From Agromyces atrinae (GTDB lineage Bacteria > Actinomycetota > Actinomycetes > Actinomycetales > Microbacteriaceae): a stretch of 64,000 bases of DNA. Position numbers and translations under genes: made by a program. The notes under the pieces are model-generated. The model made no database searches. It had not been told where the DNA came from and saw nothing but the letters and a program-made list of their open reading frames with translations. Positions 50,603 through 61,327 of the stretch are shown one piece after another (within the stretch, counting starts at the first letter, position 1; each line of letters begins with the position of its first letter). The DNA lies in the NCBI RefSeq assembly GCF_013407835.1, contig NZ_JACCBI010000001.1:2666001-2730000 (forward strand). Direction: 5' to 3'.

Positions 50603-51523
50603 GTGAGCCCCTTCGGTCAGCACCCTCCGGCATCGCACGTCATCGCGCATCTGAGCGACCCGCATTTCCTCGGCGGCTCGCGGCCGCTGCATGGCGCCGT
50701 CGACCAGTACGCCAACCTCGATCGCACCCTCGCGACACTCGAGGCGACGGGGGTGAGGCCCGCCGCGATCGTCTTCACGGGCGATCTGACCGACCTCGGT
50801 GAGCCCGACGCGTACGTGCGTCTGCGCGAGACCGTCGAGCCCGTCGCGAGTCGGCTCGGCGCCGAGGTCGTCTGGGTCATGGGCAATCACGACGAGCGCG
50901 CGCCGTTCGCCGAACTGCTGCTCGACGCCGACGGCGATCTCGACGCGCCTCAGGACCGCGTGCACGAGTTCGACGGGCTCCGCATCATCGCGCTCGACTC
51001 GACCGTGCCGGGCTACCACCACGGCGAGTTCTCCGACGCTCAGCTCGCGTGGCTCGCCGACGAGCTGCAGACTCAGGCGCCGCATGGCACGCTCCTCGCG
51101 ATGCACCACCCGCCAATCCCGACGCCCCTGCTCGAAGCGATGGCGATCCTCGAGCTGCAGGAGCAGGAGCGGCTCGCCGATGTCATCCGGGGAACCGACG
51201 TGCGCGGCATCCTCGGTGGGCACCTGCACTACTCGACCCACTCGACGTTCGCGGGCGTTCCCGTGTCGGTCGCGTCGGCGTCGTGCTACACGCTCGACCT
51301 CGCGGCGCCGGGCCGCCTGCTCTCGGGCGTCGACGGCGGTCAGTCGTTCGACCTCGTGCACGTCTACGCCGATCGGCTCGTGCACTCGACCGTGCCGCTC
51401 GTCGATGCGCCCGAGGTCTCGGTCTTCCCCGAGTCGGCCCGTGTCGTGCTCGAGCGGATGACTCCCGCCGAGCGTCTCGAGGCCTTCTCGAACAAGCGCT
51501 CCACCTTCGACCCCCTAACCTGA
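50603..51523 (+). CDS. Class III cyclic nucleotide phosphodiesterase-like metallophosphatase
   Basis: A 306-aa calcineurin-fold protein. Metal ligands are seen in HLSDPHF (Asp19, His21), FTGDLTDLG, VMGNHDER, MHHPP and GGHLHYS. It is related to CpdA/Rv0805 phosphodiesterases that hydrolyse cAMP. The GTG at 50603 opens the frame. It is divergent from the nitroreductase operon and is followed by a long terminator. Confidence 0.88.
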   Translation: MSPFGQHPPASHVIAHLSDPHFLGGSRPLHGAVDQYANLDRTLATLEATGVRPAAIVFTGDLTDLGEPDAYVRLRETVEPVASRLGAEVVWVMGNHDERAPFAELLLDADGDLDAPQDRVHEFDGLRIIALDSTVPGYHHGEFSDAQLAWLADELQTQAPHGTLLAMHHPPIPTPLLEAMAILELQEQERLADVIRGTDVRGILGGHLHYSTHSTFAGVPVSVASASCYTLDLAAPGRLLSGVDGGQSFDLVHVYADRLVHSTVPLVDAPEVSVFPESARVVLERMTPAERLEAFSNKRSTFDPLT

Positions 51524-51551
51524 CCGCGCGCCCCCTTCTCTTCCGTCTCGA

Positions 51552-51620
51552 GTCTCGGCGTCACGTTTGTGCTGTTCGCTCGCGCTGAACAGCACAAACG
51601 TGACGCCGAGACGGGTTTTT
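51552..51620 (+). terminator. Intrinsic terminator with a 26-bp stem
   Basis: Arms 51552-51577 and 51587-51612 pair perfectly over 26 bp around a 9-base loop. The stem is followed by gggttttt (51613-51620), a T-tract rare in this window. It terminates the phosphodiesterase gene ahead of clpB. Confidence 0.85.
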
Positions 51621-51659
51621 GGGGGCGGTGGGGGATGGTGCGAGTGGGGTGCGTGCAGT

Positions 51660-51686
51660 AAAGTTGAGTTACATAGACTCAACTTT
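51660..51686. promoter_or_regulatory. clpB: Perfect HAIR element upstream of clpB
   Basis: aaagttgagt (51660-51669) and actcaacttt (51677-51686) are perfect 10-bp arms around seven bases. The core is the HspR operator pattern TTGAGT-N7-ACTCAA. It ends 13 bases before the clpB ATG. HspR from this window should repress clpB here. Confidence 0.85.
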
Positions 51687-51699
51687 GAAAGGAACCCCC

Positions 51700-53853
<2,154 letters not shown>

Positions 53854-53862
53854 GCTCGGTGC

Positions 53863-54912
53863 ATGCGTGCAACGGTCATCCATGGAGAACGTGACATCCG
53901 ACTCGAGGAGGTCGCCGACCCGGTGATCTCGTCGGGCGTCGACGCGGTCGTCCGCGTCGTCGCGGCGTGCGTCTGCGGCTCCGACCTGTGGCCGTACCGC
54001 GGCGTCACGGAGACGGAGCAGGCGCACCGCATCGGGCACGAGTTCGTCGGCGTCGTCGAGGCGGTCGGCGATCGTGTCGAGAAGGTCGCCGTGGGCGACT
54101 TCGTCATCGCGCCGTTCTACGTGTGCGACGGCACGTGCGCGAACTGCCTGAACGGCGTGAGCACGTCGTGCCTCACCGGTGGGTGGTGGGGAGCGGATGA
54201 CCGTGAGGGCGGTTTCGCCGACGGCGGTCAGGGCGAGCGTGTGCGCGTGCCCCTCGCCGACGGCACGCTCTTCGTCGTTCCCGGACCGGTCGACGATGCA
54301 CTCGTCCCCGGACTCCTCACGCTCTCCGACGTCATGGGCACCGGTCACCACGCCGCCGTCTCGGCAGGTGTCGGCCCGGGCGACTCGGTCGTCGTCGTGG
54401 GTGATGGCGCCGTGGGCCTCTGCGCCGTGATCGCCGCGAAGCGCCTCGGTGCGACGACGATCATCGCGATGTCGCGTCACGCCGACCGTCAGGAGCTCGC
54501 ACGCCGTTTCGGCGCGACCCACATCGTCGCCGAGCGCGGCGACGAGGGCGTCGAGGCCGTGCAGGCGCTCACCGGAGGCATCGGTGCCGACCGCGTGCTC
54601 GAGTGCGTCGGCACGAAGGAATCGATGGACCAGGCGATCCGCTCGGCGCGCCCCGGCGGCATGGTCGGCTACGTCGGTGTTCCGAACGGCGGCCCCGAGC
54701 TTCCCGTGCGCGCTCTCTTCGGCCGCAACGTCGGCGTCAACGGCGGCGTCGCCCCCGTGCGCGGCTACATCGCCGAGCTCCTGCCCGACGTGCTCTCGGG
54801 CGCGATCGAGCCCGGTGCCGTCTTCGACCTCGAACTTCCTCTCGCGGAGGTCGCCGAGGCCTACGCCGCGATGGACGAGCGCCGCGCGGTCAAGGTGCTG
54901 CTGCGTCCCTGA
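53863..54912 (+). CDS. Zinc-dependent alcohol dehydrogenase
   Basis: A 349-aa MDR-family enzyme. The catalytic zinc Cys and His lie in ACVCGSDLWPYRG and GHEFVGVVEAVGD; structural zinc Cys lie in CDGTCANCLNGVSTSC. The NAD(P) motif is VVVVGDGAVGLCAVIAAK. The substrate is unknown. The ATG at 53863 is 9 bases after the clpB stop. Confidence 0.9.
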   Translation: MRATVIHGERDIRLEEVADPVISSGVDAVVRVVAACVCGSDLWPYRGVTETEQAHRIGHEFVGVVEAVGDRVEKVAVGDFVIAPFYVCDGTCANCLNGVSTSCLTGGWWGADDREGGFADGGQGERVRVPLADGTLFVVPGPVDDALVPGLLTLSDVMGTGHHAAVSAGVGPGDSVVVVGDGAVGLCAVIAAKRLGATTIIAMSRHADRQELARRFGATHIVAERGDEGVEAVQALTGGIGADRVLECVGTKESMDQAIRSARPGGMVGYVGVPNGGPELPVRALFGRNVGVNGGVAPVRGYIAELLPDVLSGAIEPGAVFDLELPLAEVAEAYAAMDERRAVKVLLRP

Positions 54913-54927
54913 CCGCGCCCGCTCGCC

Positions 54928-57900
54928 TCACGCGAGGATGACCGCGTCGCGGCGCCTCTCGCCGATCGTCGTCACGGGGTCGTCCCACGGGGTGACGTGT
55001 TCGCCGCTCCAGAGCGGCACCTTCTTCTCATCCCCGATGATCTCGTGGCTCGCGAGCTCCATGCCGATGATGGGGATGCGGAGCTTCGCCGAGATGCCCG
55101 CAGCGATCACGATGTCGAGGCTGCCCTTCCACTTGCTCACGCGGGCGACGCCGTCCCACGTGCGCGTGAGGCCCGAGGCGAGCTTGAGGCTGACCTCGGC
55201 GACGACGCCGGCCGCGTCGTAGAGCAGCAGCGACAGTTCGAGTCCCAGGCCGGCCGAGGCCTTGAGGCTCGCCTGGAACGAGATCGAGTCCCCCGTCCAG
55301 CCGTCACCGGCGCCGAGCTTCGACGTATCGACGGTCGAGGTCGAGCGGTCGACCCAGCGGAACCCCTCGTTCTCGCGGTAGGTGTATCCGCGGACGGTGA
55401 CGTTCTGCGTGCGGTACTCGGCCGTGAAGCTGCCCGAGAGGCTGAGGTTCGCCTTCGCCTCGATCTCGACCCCGAAGGTGATGACGACGGGAATCGGGCC
55501 GGCGGCGAACGCCCACACCTTCTTGAACTCGTACAGGGTCTTCGAGAGCTTCTTCTCCCGGATCTCCTTCGCGGCGACCTTCATTCCGACGGTGAACTTC
55601 TTCGTCGTCTTCGACGTCGTCGTGACGATCTGGTCCATCTTCTCGACGACGATGCGCGGGCCGGTCCACCGCCAGCGGATGTCGACGTCGATGTCGACAT
55701 CGACGACGGTGCGGATCTCCGAGTCGATGGCGAGGGCGAATCCTCCGCCGACGCCCACCTTCTGCAGGAACTCCTTCTTCGCGGGCTCGCTCTTCGCCGA
55801 GTGGTCCTCGAAGCCGGGGGAGTCGGTGATCTCCTGCTGCTTGTAGCCCCAGTCGAAGCCGTACAGGTTCGACGTCTTCATGACGCTCTCGCTGCGGCTC
55901 GCGGCGGGGCGGGGGCCGACCGCGACGGCCGTCTCGGCGCGGCGCTCGCCCGACGTCTCGTCGATGCCGTCGACCACGACGCCGTCGATGACCTCGATGA
56001 TGTCGTCGTCGACGGGTGAGAGGTCGACGCTGTCGAGCGGCACGAACGTCGCCGTCGGCTCGTCGCCCTCGCCCGGTGCGACCGTGTCCTCGGCCGACGG
56101 GGCCGCATCCGGAACCTCGGTCCCCGGAGCCTCGTCGAGCGTGAGCGTCTCGTCGATGTCGGCTTGCTGCAGGATGTCGGTGAGCTTGGCGTCGATCGTC
56201 TGCACACGCCACGTGTCGCCGACGCGATCGATCGAGTCGACGCGTCCGATGAAGCCCTCCGGGGCATCCGCGGTGGCATCGACGACGACGAGGTCGCCGG
56301 GGGCGAAGGGCGGCTGGACGGCGAGGATGACGGTGCGAGCGTCGATCGAGACGATCGTGTCGGCGGAGCCGGGTACGACGCTCGAGTCGAAGGCGCGCAC
56401 GAAGCCCTGGTCGCTGACGACCCAGGTGTCGGCGTGCACGAGCACGTCGTCGACCTCGGCGAGGGTGATGCGGCGCTCGACGATCGTCGTCGCTTTCGCG
56501 CCCGCGAGGTCGACGAGGGTGATCTCGAAGGTGTAGTCGTCGCTCTCGGGGGCGCTCGACACCCACTCCCACGTCAGTCCGTCTTCGCCGAAGCGCGCGG
56601 TCGCGGTGCCGACGACGCCCTGGTCGCCGGACTTCTCGCCGCGAGCCCGGATCTCGATGCGATCGATCATGACGTCGGGCGTCGTCGCCGTTCCCGTGAG
56701 GGTGAACGTGCCCGTCGAGTCGAGAGCGATCTCGGCCGAGGCCTCGTCGGAGTCGATCGTCGGCGCGGCCGCGTCGTCGACCGCCGAGGCCGAGAAGCGG
56801 GCGTCGGCGCTCGCCGCGGCGACGAAGTCGCCCACGGGCTGAACGTGCGCGGTCGTCTCGCCGCGGCGCAGCTGCAGCACGGCCTCCGACCCGTCGACGG
56901 CCGTCAGCATGAGCTGCGGCTGAGCACCGCGCTCGGCGTCGATGACGGCTCCGCGTCCGCGGCCGTCGTGGCCGGGGCCGACGTCGATGACCGTCGTCTC
57001 GCCCGTGGGACGTGCATCGACGAGTGTGAGGCTGTACTCGGCATCCGCCGTCGTCGACACCGGGGCCGAGGGCCGCGTGTCGTCGCTCACGGCGACGGCG
57101 TGCGGCTCGACCTCCTGGGAGAGGGGCACGAACGCACCGTCGACCGTCGTCGACTCGGCGTTCGCGGGCGCCTCGGGCACCCAGGCGCGGATGTCGAGGC
57201 GGAGGTCGCCCGATCCGTCCTGGAGCGACGCGACGATGTCGCCGTCGACCGACGGGGTGACGACCGTCGTGATGCTCGTGCTGCCCGCCGGGACCGGCAG
57301 GGTCTGGTCGTCGAGGTGCAGCACGGTCGCGGTGTCGGTGTCCACGGTCGCGGTCACGAACGCCGCACGAACGCCGACCGCGACGACCTGCTCGTCGTGG
57401 CCCTGCTCGTGCACGCCGACGGTGCCGCCGACGACGCCGATGCGGCGCTCGTCGCCCGGGGTGAGCGTCGGTCCGGCGAGGCCGATCGCGGTGTCGGCAC
57501 GGGCGATGACCTCGTCGAGCACGACGACGGAACCCGGCACGTCGACGTCGCCCTCGAGTTCGGCGAGGACCTCGATGCGCACGGGCGCCGCCGTCGTCGC
57601 GGCGAGGGCGAGACGGCCCGAGTAGACCCGCAGCGGCAGGGTCGTCGATCCCGAACCGCCCGCGGCGACCGTGAGCGCGGGGGCGCCGGCGGCGAGGAGC
57701 GTGAGGTCGGCCGGTGCGCTCAGCACCGAGACCCGCACGAGGGCGGCGGTCGCATCGTCGAGTCCCGGCACGGCGAGACCGGCGGCGGGATCGGTTCCGA
57801 GTGCTGCGCCGATGCCGAGCTGCGACTCGATCTCGGGAAGCCCGCCGACCGAGATGCTCGTCTCCGCGGCATCCGGGATGTCGACGATGAAGCCGGGTTC

Positions 57901-57987
57901 GGGCTCGGCGGCGACGGGCGACGCGAGCCCGATGACGAGAGCCGTGGTCGTGGCGAGGCCGACGGCGGCGCCGAGTGCGGCCCTCAT
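54928..57987 (-). CDS. Large secreted surface protein, unknown function
   Basis: A 1019-aa protein. A signal peptide (ATTTALVIGLASPVAA) precedes a beta-rich region of about 500 residues with DUF-like tandem domains, then an acidic linker (DEAPGTEVPDAAPSAEDT) and a C-terminal domain with YRTQNVTVRGYTYRENEGFRWVDRSTSTV. No sorting motif or membrane anchor is seen at the C-terminus. The ATG at 57987 overlaps the stop of the 57984 gene, so the two are co-translated. The partner may anchor it. The function is unknown. Confidence 0.72.
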   Translation of the reverse strand: MRAALGAAVGLATTTALVIGLASPVAAEPEPGFIVDIPDAAETSISVGGLPEIESQLGIGAALGTDPAAGLAVPGLDDATAALVRVSVLSAPADLTLLAAGAPALTVAAGGSGSTTLPLRVYSGRLALAATTAAPVRIEVLAELEGDVDVPGSVVVLDEVIARADTAIGLAGPTLTPGDERRIGVVGGTVGVHEQGHDEQVVAVGVRAAFVTATVDTDTATVLHLDDQTLPVPAGSTSITTVVTPSVDGDIVASLQDGSGDLRLDIRAWVPEAPANAESTTVDGAFVPLSQEVEPHAVAVSDDTRPSAPVSTTADAEYSLTLVDARPTGETTVIDVGPGHDGRGRGAVIDAERGAQPQLMLTAVDGSEAVLQLRRGETTAHVQPVGDFVAAASADARFSASAVDDAAAPTIDSDEASAEIALDSTGTFTLTGTATTPDVMIDRIEIRARGEKSGDQGVVGTATARFGEDGLTWEWVSSAPESDDYTFEITLVDLAGAKATTIVERRITLAEVDDVLVHADTWVVSDQGFVRAFDSSVVPGSADTIVSIDARTVILAVQPPFAPGDLVVVDATADAPEGFIGRVDSIDRVGDTWRVQTIDAKLTDILQQADIDETLTLDEAPGTEVPDAAPSAEDTVAPGEGDEPTATFVPLDSVDLSPVDDDIIEVIDGVVVDGIDETSGERRAETAVAVGPRPAASRSESVMKTSNLYGFDWGYKQQEITDSPGFEDHSAKSEPAKKEFLQKVGVGGGFALAIDSEIRTVVDVDIDVDIRWRWTGPRIVVEKMDQIVTTTSKTTKKFTVGMKVAAKEIREKKLSKTLYEFKKVWAFAAGPIPVVITFGVEIEAKANLSLSGSFTAEYRTQNVTVRGYTYRENEGFRWVDRSTSTVDTSKLGAGDGWTGDSISFQASLKASAGLGLELSLLLYDAAGVVAEVSLKLASGLTRTWDGVARVSKWKGSLDIVIAAGISAKLRIPIIGMELASHEIIGDEKKVPLWSGEHVTPWDDPVTTIGERRRDAVILA

Positions 57988-58568
57988 CGCTTCACCGCCT
58001 GACGACGAACGGCGACGAGGATGGCTCCGGCCGCGGCGACCAGGAGGGCGAGGGCCGCGATCGAGAGCGCGGGGATGCCGGTGTTCGTGAGCGCATCGCG
58101 CGAGGAACCGGCCGTGGCCGAGTCATCCGGGTCAGCCGGGGCGACGGGCGTCGGGCTCGGGGCGATCTCGCCGGGCACGAGGTCGAGGCGGACGCTCGAC
58201 TCGTCGAGCAGTTCGCCGGCTGCCGCGAAGCTGATCGCCACGTCGGCGTCGGTCGCGACGGTGCTCGTGACGCGCGCTTCGAAGGAGCCCTCGGCGGCAC
58301 CGGTCACGGCGCCGACGCCGAAGGCCGTCGCCGAGAGCGGCACACTGCGCCAGCCCGAACCGTCGGTGACCTCGAGACGCACGTCGCTCAGGGTGAGGGC
58401 CGTGTCGTCGATGTCGATCCAGGCTTCGGTCGTGCCCGCGGGTGCGGTGACGGCGATCGACGCGCTGGCCTCGGCGGCTGCGGCTACTGCTGCGGGGGCG
58501 TCGTGCGCAGCGCCGATCGGCGCTATCGCGAGCCCGGCCGCGAGTACCGCGGCGCTCCAGAACTCCAT
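57984..58568 (-). CDS. Secreted protein with a sortase-like LTNTG tail
   Basis: A 194-aa product. A signal peptide is followed by a beta-domain (about 35-130), a Pro/Ser-rich linker (PTPVAPADPDD) and a C-terminal LTNTG, a helix and RRQAVKR. This resembles a sortase signal (LPxTG or LAxTG), but T at position 2 is unusual. The ATG at 58568 has GGGGAGGAATCC upstream. It starts the two-gene operon with the 1019-aa protein. Confidence 0.72.
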   Translation of the reverse strand: MEFWSAAVLAAGLAIAPIGAAHDAPAAVAAAAEASASIAVTAPAGTTEAWIDIDDTALTLSDVRLEVTDGSGWRSVPLSATAFGVGAVTGAAEGSFEARVTSTVATDADVAISFAAAGELLDESSVRLDLVPGEIAPSPTPVAPADPDDSATAGSSRDALTNTGIPALSIAALALLVAAAGAILVAVRRQAVKR

Positions 58569-58605
58569 GGATTCCTCCCCGAATCATGTGCTCACGACGC
58601 CTCCA

Positions 58606-58700
58606 TGGCGCATAGAACGTTTCAGAGTACTGGCGCGCAGAACGCCTCGTCATGCCCCCGAACGGGCGGTTGCGCGCAACAAGAAGTCATGGCGCGTAAC
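58606..58700. repeat. Three related 11-14-base repeats in the sfnG promoter region
   Basis: tggcgcatagaacg (58606-58619), tggcgcgcagaacg (58631-58644) and tggcgcgtaac (58690-58700) share TGGCGC. They lie in the 199-base gap between the surface-protein operon and sfnG and could bind a regulator. Confidence 0.4.
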
Positions 58701-58767
58701 GACTGTTCCGATCCGATGCGCGTTCGCTCATGCTGATGCTCACTGTCGTTCGTCCTGAGGAGCTCTC

Positions 58768-59922
58768 ATGTCCGATTCGCCCACCTCGCGCATCTCGCGC
58801 GAACCCCTGAAGTTCGCCTACTGGGTCCCCAATGTCTCGGGCGGCCTCGTCGTCTCGAACATCGAGCAGCGCACGTCGTGGGACTACGACTACAACGTGA
58901 AGCTCGCGCAGACCGCCGAGCGCGTCGGCTTCGAGTACGCCCTCAGCCAGGTGCGGTACCTCTCGAGCTACGGTGCCGCCCAGCAGCACGAGTCGACGTC
59001 GATCAGCCTCGCCCTGCTGCTCGCGACCGAGAAGCTCAAGGTCATCGCCGCCGTGCACCCCGGCCTGTGGGAGCCGGCCGTGCTCGCGAAGTTCATCCTC
59101 ACCGCCGACCAGTTCTCGAAGGGCCGGGCCGCCGTCAACGTCGTGTCGGGCTGGTTCAAGGACGAGTACACGAAGCTCGGCCTGCCGTGGCTCGAGCACG
59201 ACGAGCGCTACCGTCGGTCGGCCGAGTTCATCGAGGTGCTGCGCGGCCTCTGGACGCAGGAGAACTTCGAGTTCGCCGGCGACTTCTACCGCGTCAACGA
59301 CTTCAGCCTGCGCCCCGGCCCCTACTCCGTCGAGGGTCGTCCGCACCCCGAGATCTTCCAGGGCGGCAACTCGACCGCCGCACGCTTCAACGGCGGCGCG
59401 CATTCCGACTGGTACTTCTCGAACGGCAAGGACTTCGACGGGTTCACCGAGCAGTACGACGACGTCACGAGCGTCGCCGCCGAGCACGGCCGCACGGTCC
59501 GGTTCGGTCTCAACGGCTTCGCCATCGTGCGCGACTCCGAGGCCGAGGCGCGCGAACAGCTGCGTGAGATCATCGCCCAGGCCGACGAGGCATCCGTCGA
59601 AGGGTTCCGGAAGTCGGTGCAGCAGGCCGGGCCGGCGACGGCCGACAAGAAGGGCATGTGGGCCGACTCGACCTTCGAAGACCTCGTGCAGTACAACGAC
59701 GGATTCCGCACCCAGCTCATCGGCGACCCCGAGCAGGTCGCTCGTCGGATCATCGAGTACAAGAAGCGCGGCGTCGACCTCTTCCTCCTCGGATTCCTGC
59801 ACTTCATCGAAGAGGTGGAGCGCTTCGGCACCGACGTCATCCCGATCGTGCGCGAGCTCGAAGCCGAGCTCGACGCCGAACTCGATCGCACGGGAGAAGG
59901 GCTGCGCCCCGCTTCCGTGTGA
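58768..59922 (+). CDS. sfnG: Dimethylsulfone monooxygenase SfnG-like
   Basis: A 384-aa LLM-class flavin-dependent monooxygenase. The start REPLKFAYWVPNVSGGLVVS and VVSGWFKDEYTKLG are typical of SfnG. It uses FMNH2 from a reductase to convert dimethylsulfone to methanesulfinate. The ATG at 58768 follows GAGGAG. It is followed 77 bases later by a related flavoenzyme gene. Confidence 0.9.
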   Translation: MSDSPTSRISREPLKFAYWVPNVSGGLVVSNIEQRTSWDYDYNVKLAQTAERVGFEYALSQVRYLSSYGAAQQHESTSISLALLLATEKLKVIAAVHPGLWEPAVLAKFILTADQFSKGRAAVNVVSGWFKDEYTKLGLPWLEHDERYRRSAEFIEVLRGLWTQENFEFAGDFYRVNDFSLRPGPYSVEGRPHPEIFQGGNSTAARFNGGAHSDWYFSNGKDFDGFTEQYDDVTSVAAEHGRTVRFGLNGFAIVRDSEAEAREQLREIIAQADEASVEGFRKSVQQAGPATADKKGMWADSTFEDLVQYNDGFRTQLIGDPEQVARRIIEYKKRGVDLFLLGFLHFIEEVERFGTDVIPIVRELEAELDAELDRTGEGLRPASV

Positions 59923-59999
59923 GCGAGAACCGAACCCGCTCGACGGCTGGACCCGTCGAGACGACAGCATCACCCGCCAGCGACACCGAAAGGAACATC

Positions 60000-61244
60000 A
60001 TGACTCTGACATCAGCGACATCCGAGACGGTCACCGACCGTTGGCGAGACGCAACCCGCCCACAGGATAGCGCGGGCTGGATCCTGCGCGCGGAGGAGGT
60101 CTCCGACATCCTCGCCGCCGACGCCGTCGAGCGCGACCGTGCGGGGGCTCCGCCGCACGCCGAGGTCGCTCTGCTCAAGGCCTCGGGTCTCGTTACGCTG
60201 CTCGGGCCCACCGAGCACGGCGGAGGCGGGCAGGACTGGGCGACGGCGTACCGCGTCATCCGCATCGTCGCGCGCGGCGATGGATCGATCGGGCAGCTGC
60301 TCGGGTACCACTACCTGTGGGCGTGGGCCGCGCGGCTCGTCGCGACCGACGCGCAGATCAGCGCCGTCGAGCAGCTCTACACCGAGCAGAACCTGCTCTT
60401 CGGCGGCGCGGTGAACCCGCGCGACTCCGACCTCGTGATCACCGAAGACGGCGACGAGCTCGTCTTCACGGGGTCGAAGTCGTTCTCGACGGGCGGTGTG
60501 GTGAGCGACCTGACCGTGCTCGAGGGCGTGCTCGACGGCACCGAGACGCATGTGTTCGCGATCGTGCCGACCGATCAGCCGGGCATCGTCTTCGGGCACG
60601 ACTGGGACAGCCTCGGCCAGCGCCTCACCGAGTCGGGCTCGGTCGAGATCCGCGGCGTGCGCGTGCCGTGGGAGGCGGCGGCCGGGTTCGTCGACCGCGT
60701 CTTCCAGCCGCTCGTCTACAACACGCTCAACGTGCCGGCGATCCAACTCGTCTTCACGAACTTCTACCTGGGCATCGCCGAGGGTGCGCTCGAGCGGGCG
60801 GCGTCGTACACCCGCGAGAACACGCGGGCGTGGCCGTACGGCGGCGACGACAAGGCGCGCGCGACCGACGAGTGGTACATCCTCGAGGGCTACGGTCAGC
60901 TGCAGTCGAAGCTGTGGGCCGATGCCGCGCTCATCGACCAGGTCGGCGACGAGATCTCGGCGCTCCTGCACGCCCCGCGCGAAGAGCTCACGGCGCGTGC
61001 TCGAGGGGATGTCGCGGTGCGCATCGCCGCGGCGAAGGCGCGCATCATCGAGGACGGCCTCGAACTCGCGACGAAGGTCTTCGAACTGACGGGTGCTCGT
61101 GCGTCGGCGAACGCCGTCGGCCTCGACATCCACTGGCGCAACCTGCGCACGCACAGCCTGCACGACCCGCTGCCGTACAAGCGGCGCGAGGTCGGTGTCT
61201 ACACGTTGCTCAACGAGGTTCCGGAGCCCACCTGGTACACGTGA
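60000..61244 (+). CDS. Acyl-CoA dehydrogenase-family monooxygenase (SfnB/DszC-like)
   Basis: A 414-aa flavoprotein of the acyl-CoA dehydrogenase fold: LGPTEHGGGGQDWATAYRVIR, DGSIGQLLGYHY and a C-terminal HWRNLRTHSLHDPLPYKRREVG typical of SfnB or DszC. These act as FMNH2-dependent monooxygenases on organosulfur compounds. The ATG at 60000 has GAAAGGAAC upstream. It forms the sulfur operon with sfnG. Confidence 0.85.
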   Translation: MTLTSATSETVTDRWRDATRPQDSAGWILRAEEVSDILAADAVERDRAGAPPHAEVALLKASGLVTLLGPTEHGGGGQDWATAYRVIRIVARGDGSIGQLLGYHYLWAWAARLVATDAQISAVEQLYTEQNLLFGGAVNPRDSDLVITEDGDELVFTGSKSFSTGGVVSDLTVLEGVLDGTETHVFAIVPTDQPGIVFGHDWDSLGQRLTESGSVEIRGVRVPWEAAAGFVDRVFQPLVYNTLNVPAIQLVFTNFYLGIAEGALERAASYTRENTRAWPYGGDDKARATDEWYILEGYGQLQSKLWADAALIDQVGDEISALLHAPREELTARARGDVAVRIAAAKARIIEDGLELATKVFELTGARASANAVGLDIHWRNLRTHSLHDPLPYKRREVGVYTLLNEVPEPTWYT

Positions 61245-61253
61245 TCTGCGCGG

Positions 61254-61280
61254 GCGGCGGCACCGAAGCGGTGCCGCCGC
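61254..61280 (+). terminator. Hairpin terminator after the sulfur operon
   Basis: gcggcggcacc (61254-61264) pairs with ggtgccgccgc (61270-61280) around a 5-base loop, 10 bases after the 60000 gene. No T-tract is seen. Confidence 0.65.
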
Positions 61281-61283
61281 TCG

Positions 61284-61321
61284 TCCATACCCAAGGATAA
61301 AGCGCTAACCTTGGGTATGGA
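61284..61321 (+). promoter_or_regulatory. Operator-like inverted repeat at the fic ribosome site
   Basis: tccatacccaagg (61284-61296) and ccttgggtatgga (61309-61321) are perfect 13-bp arms around 12 bases. The right arm runs into the AGGAG ribosome site of the Fic gene. The protein has its own C-terminal winged helix and may autoregulate here. Confidence 0.65.
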
Positions 61322-61327
61322 GGAGTC

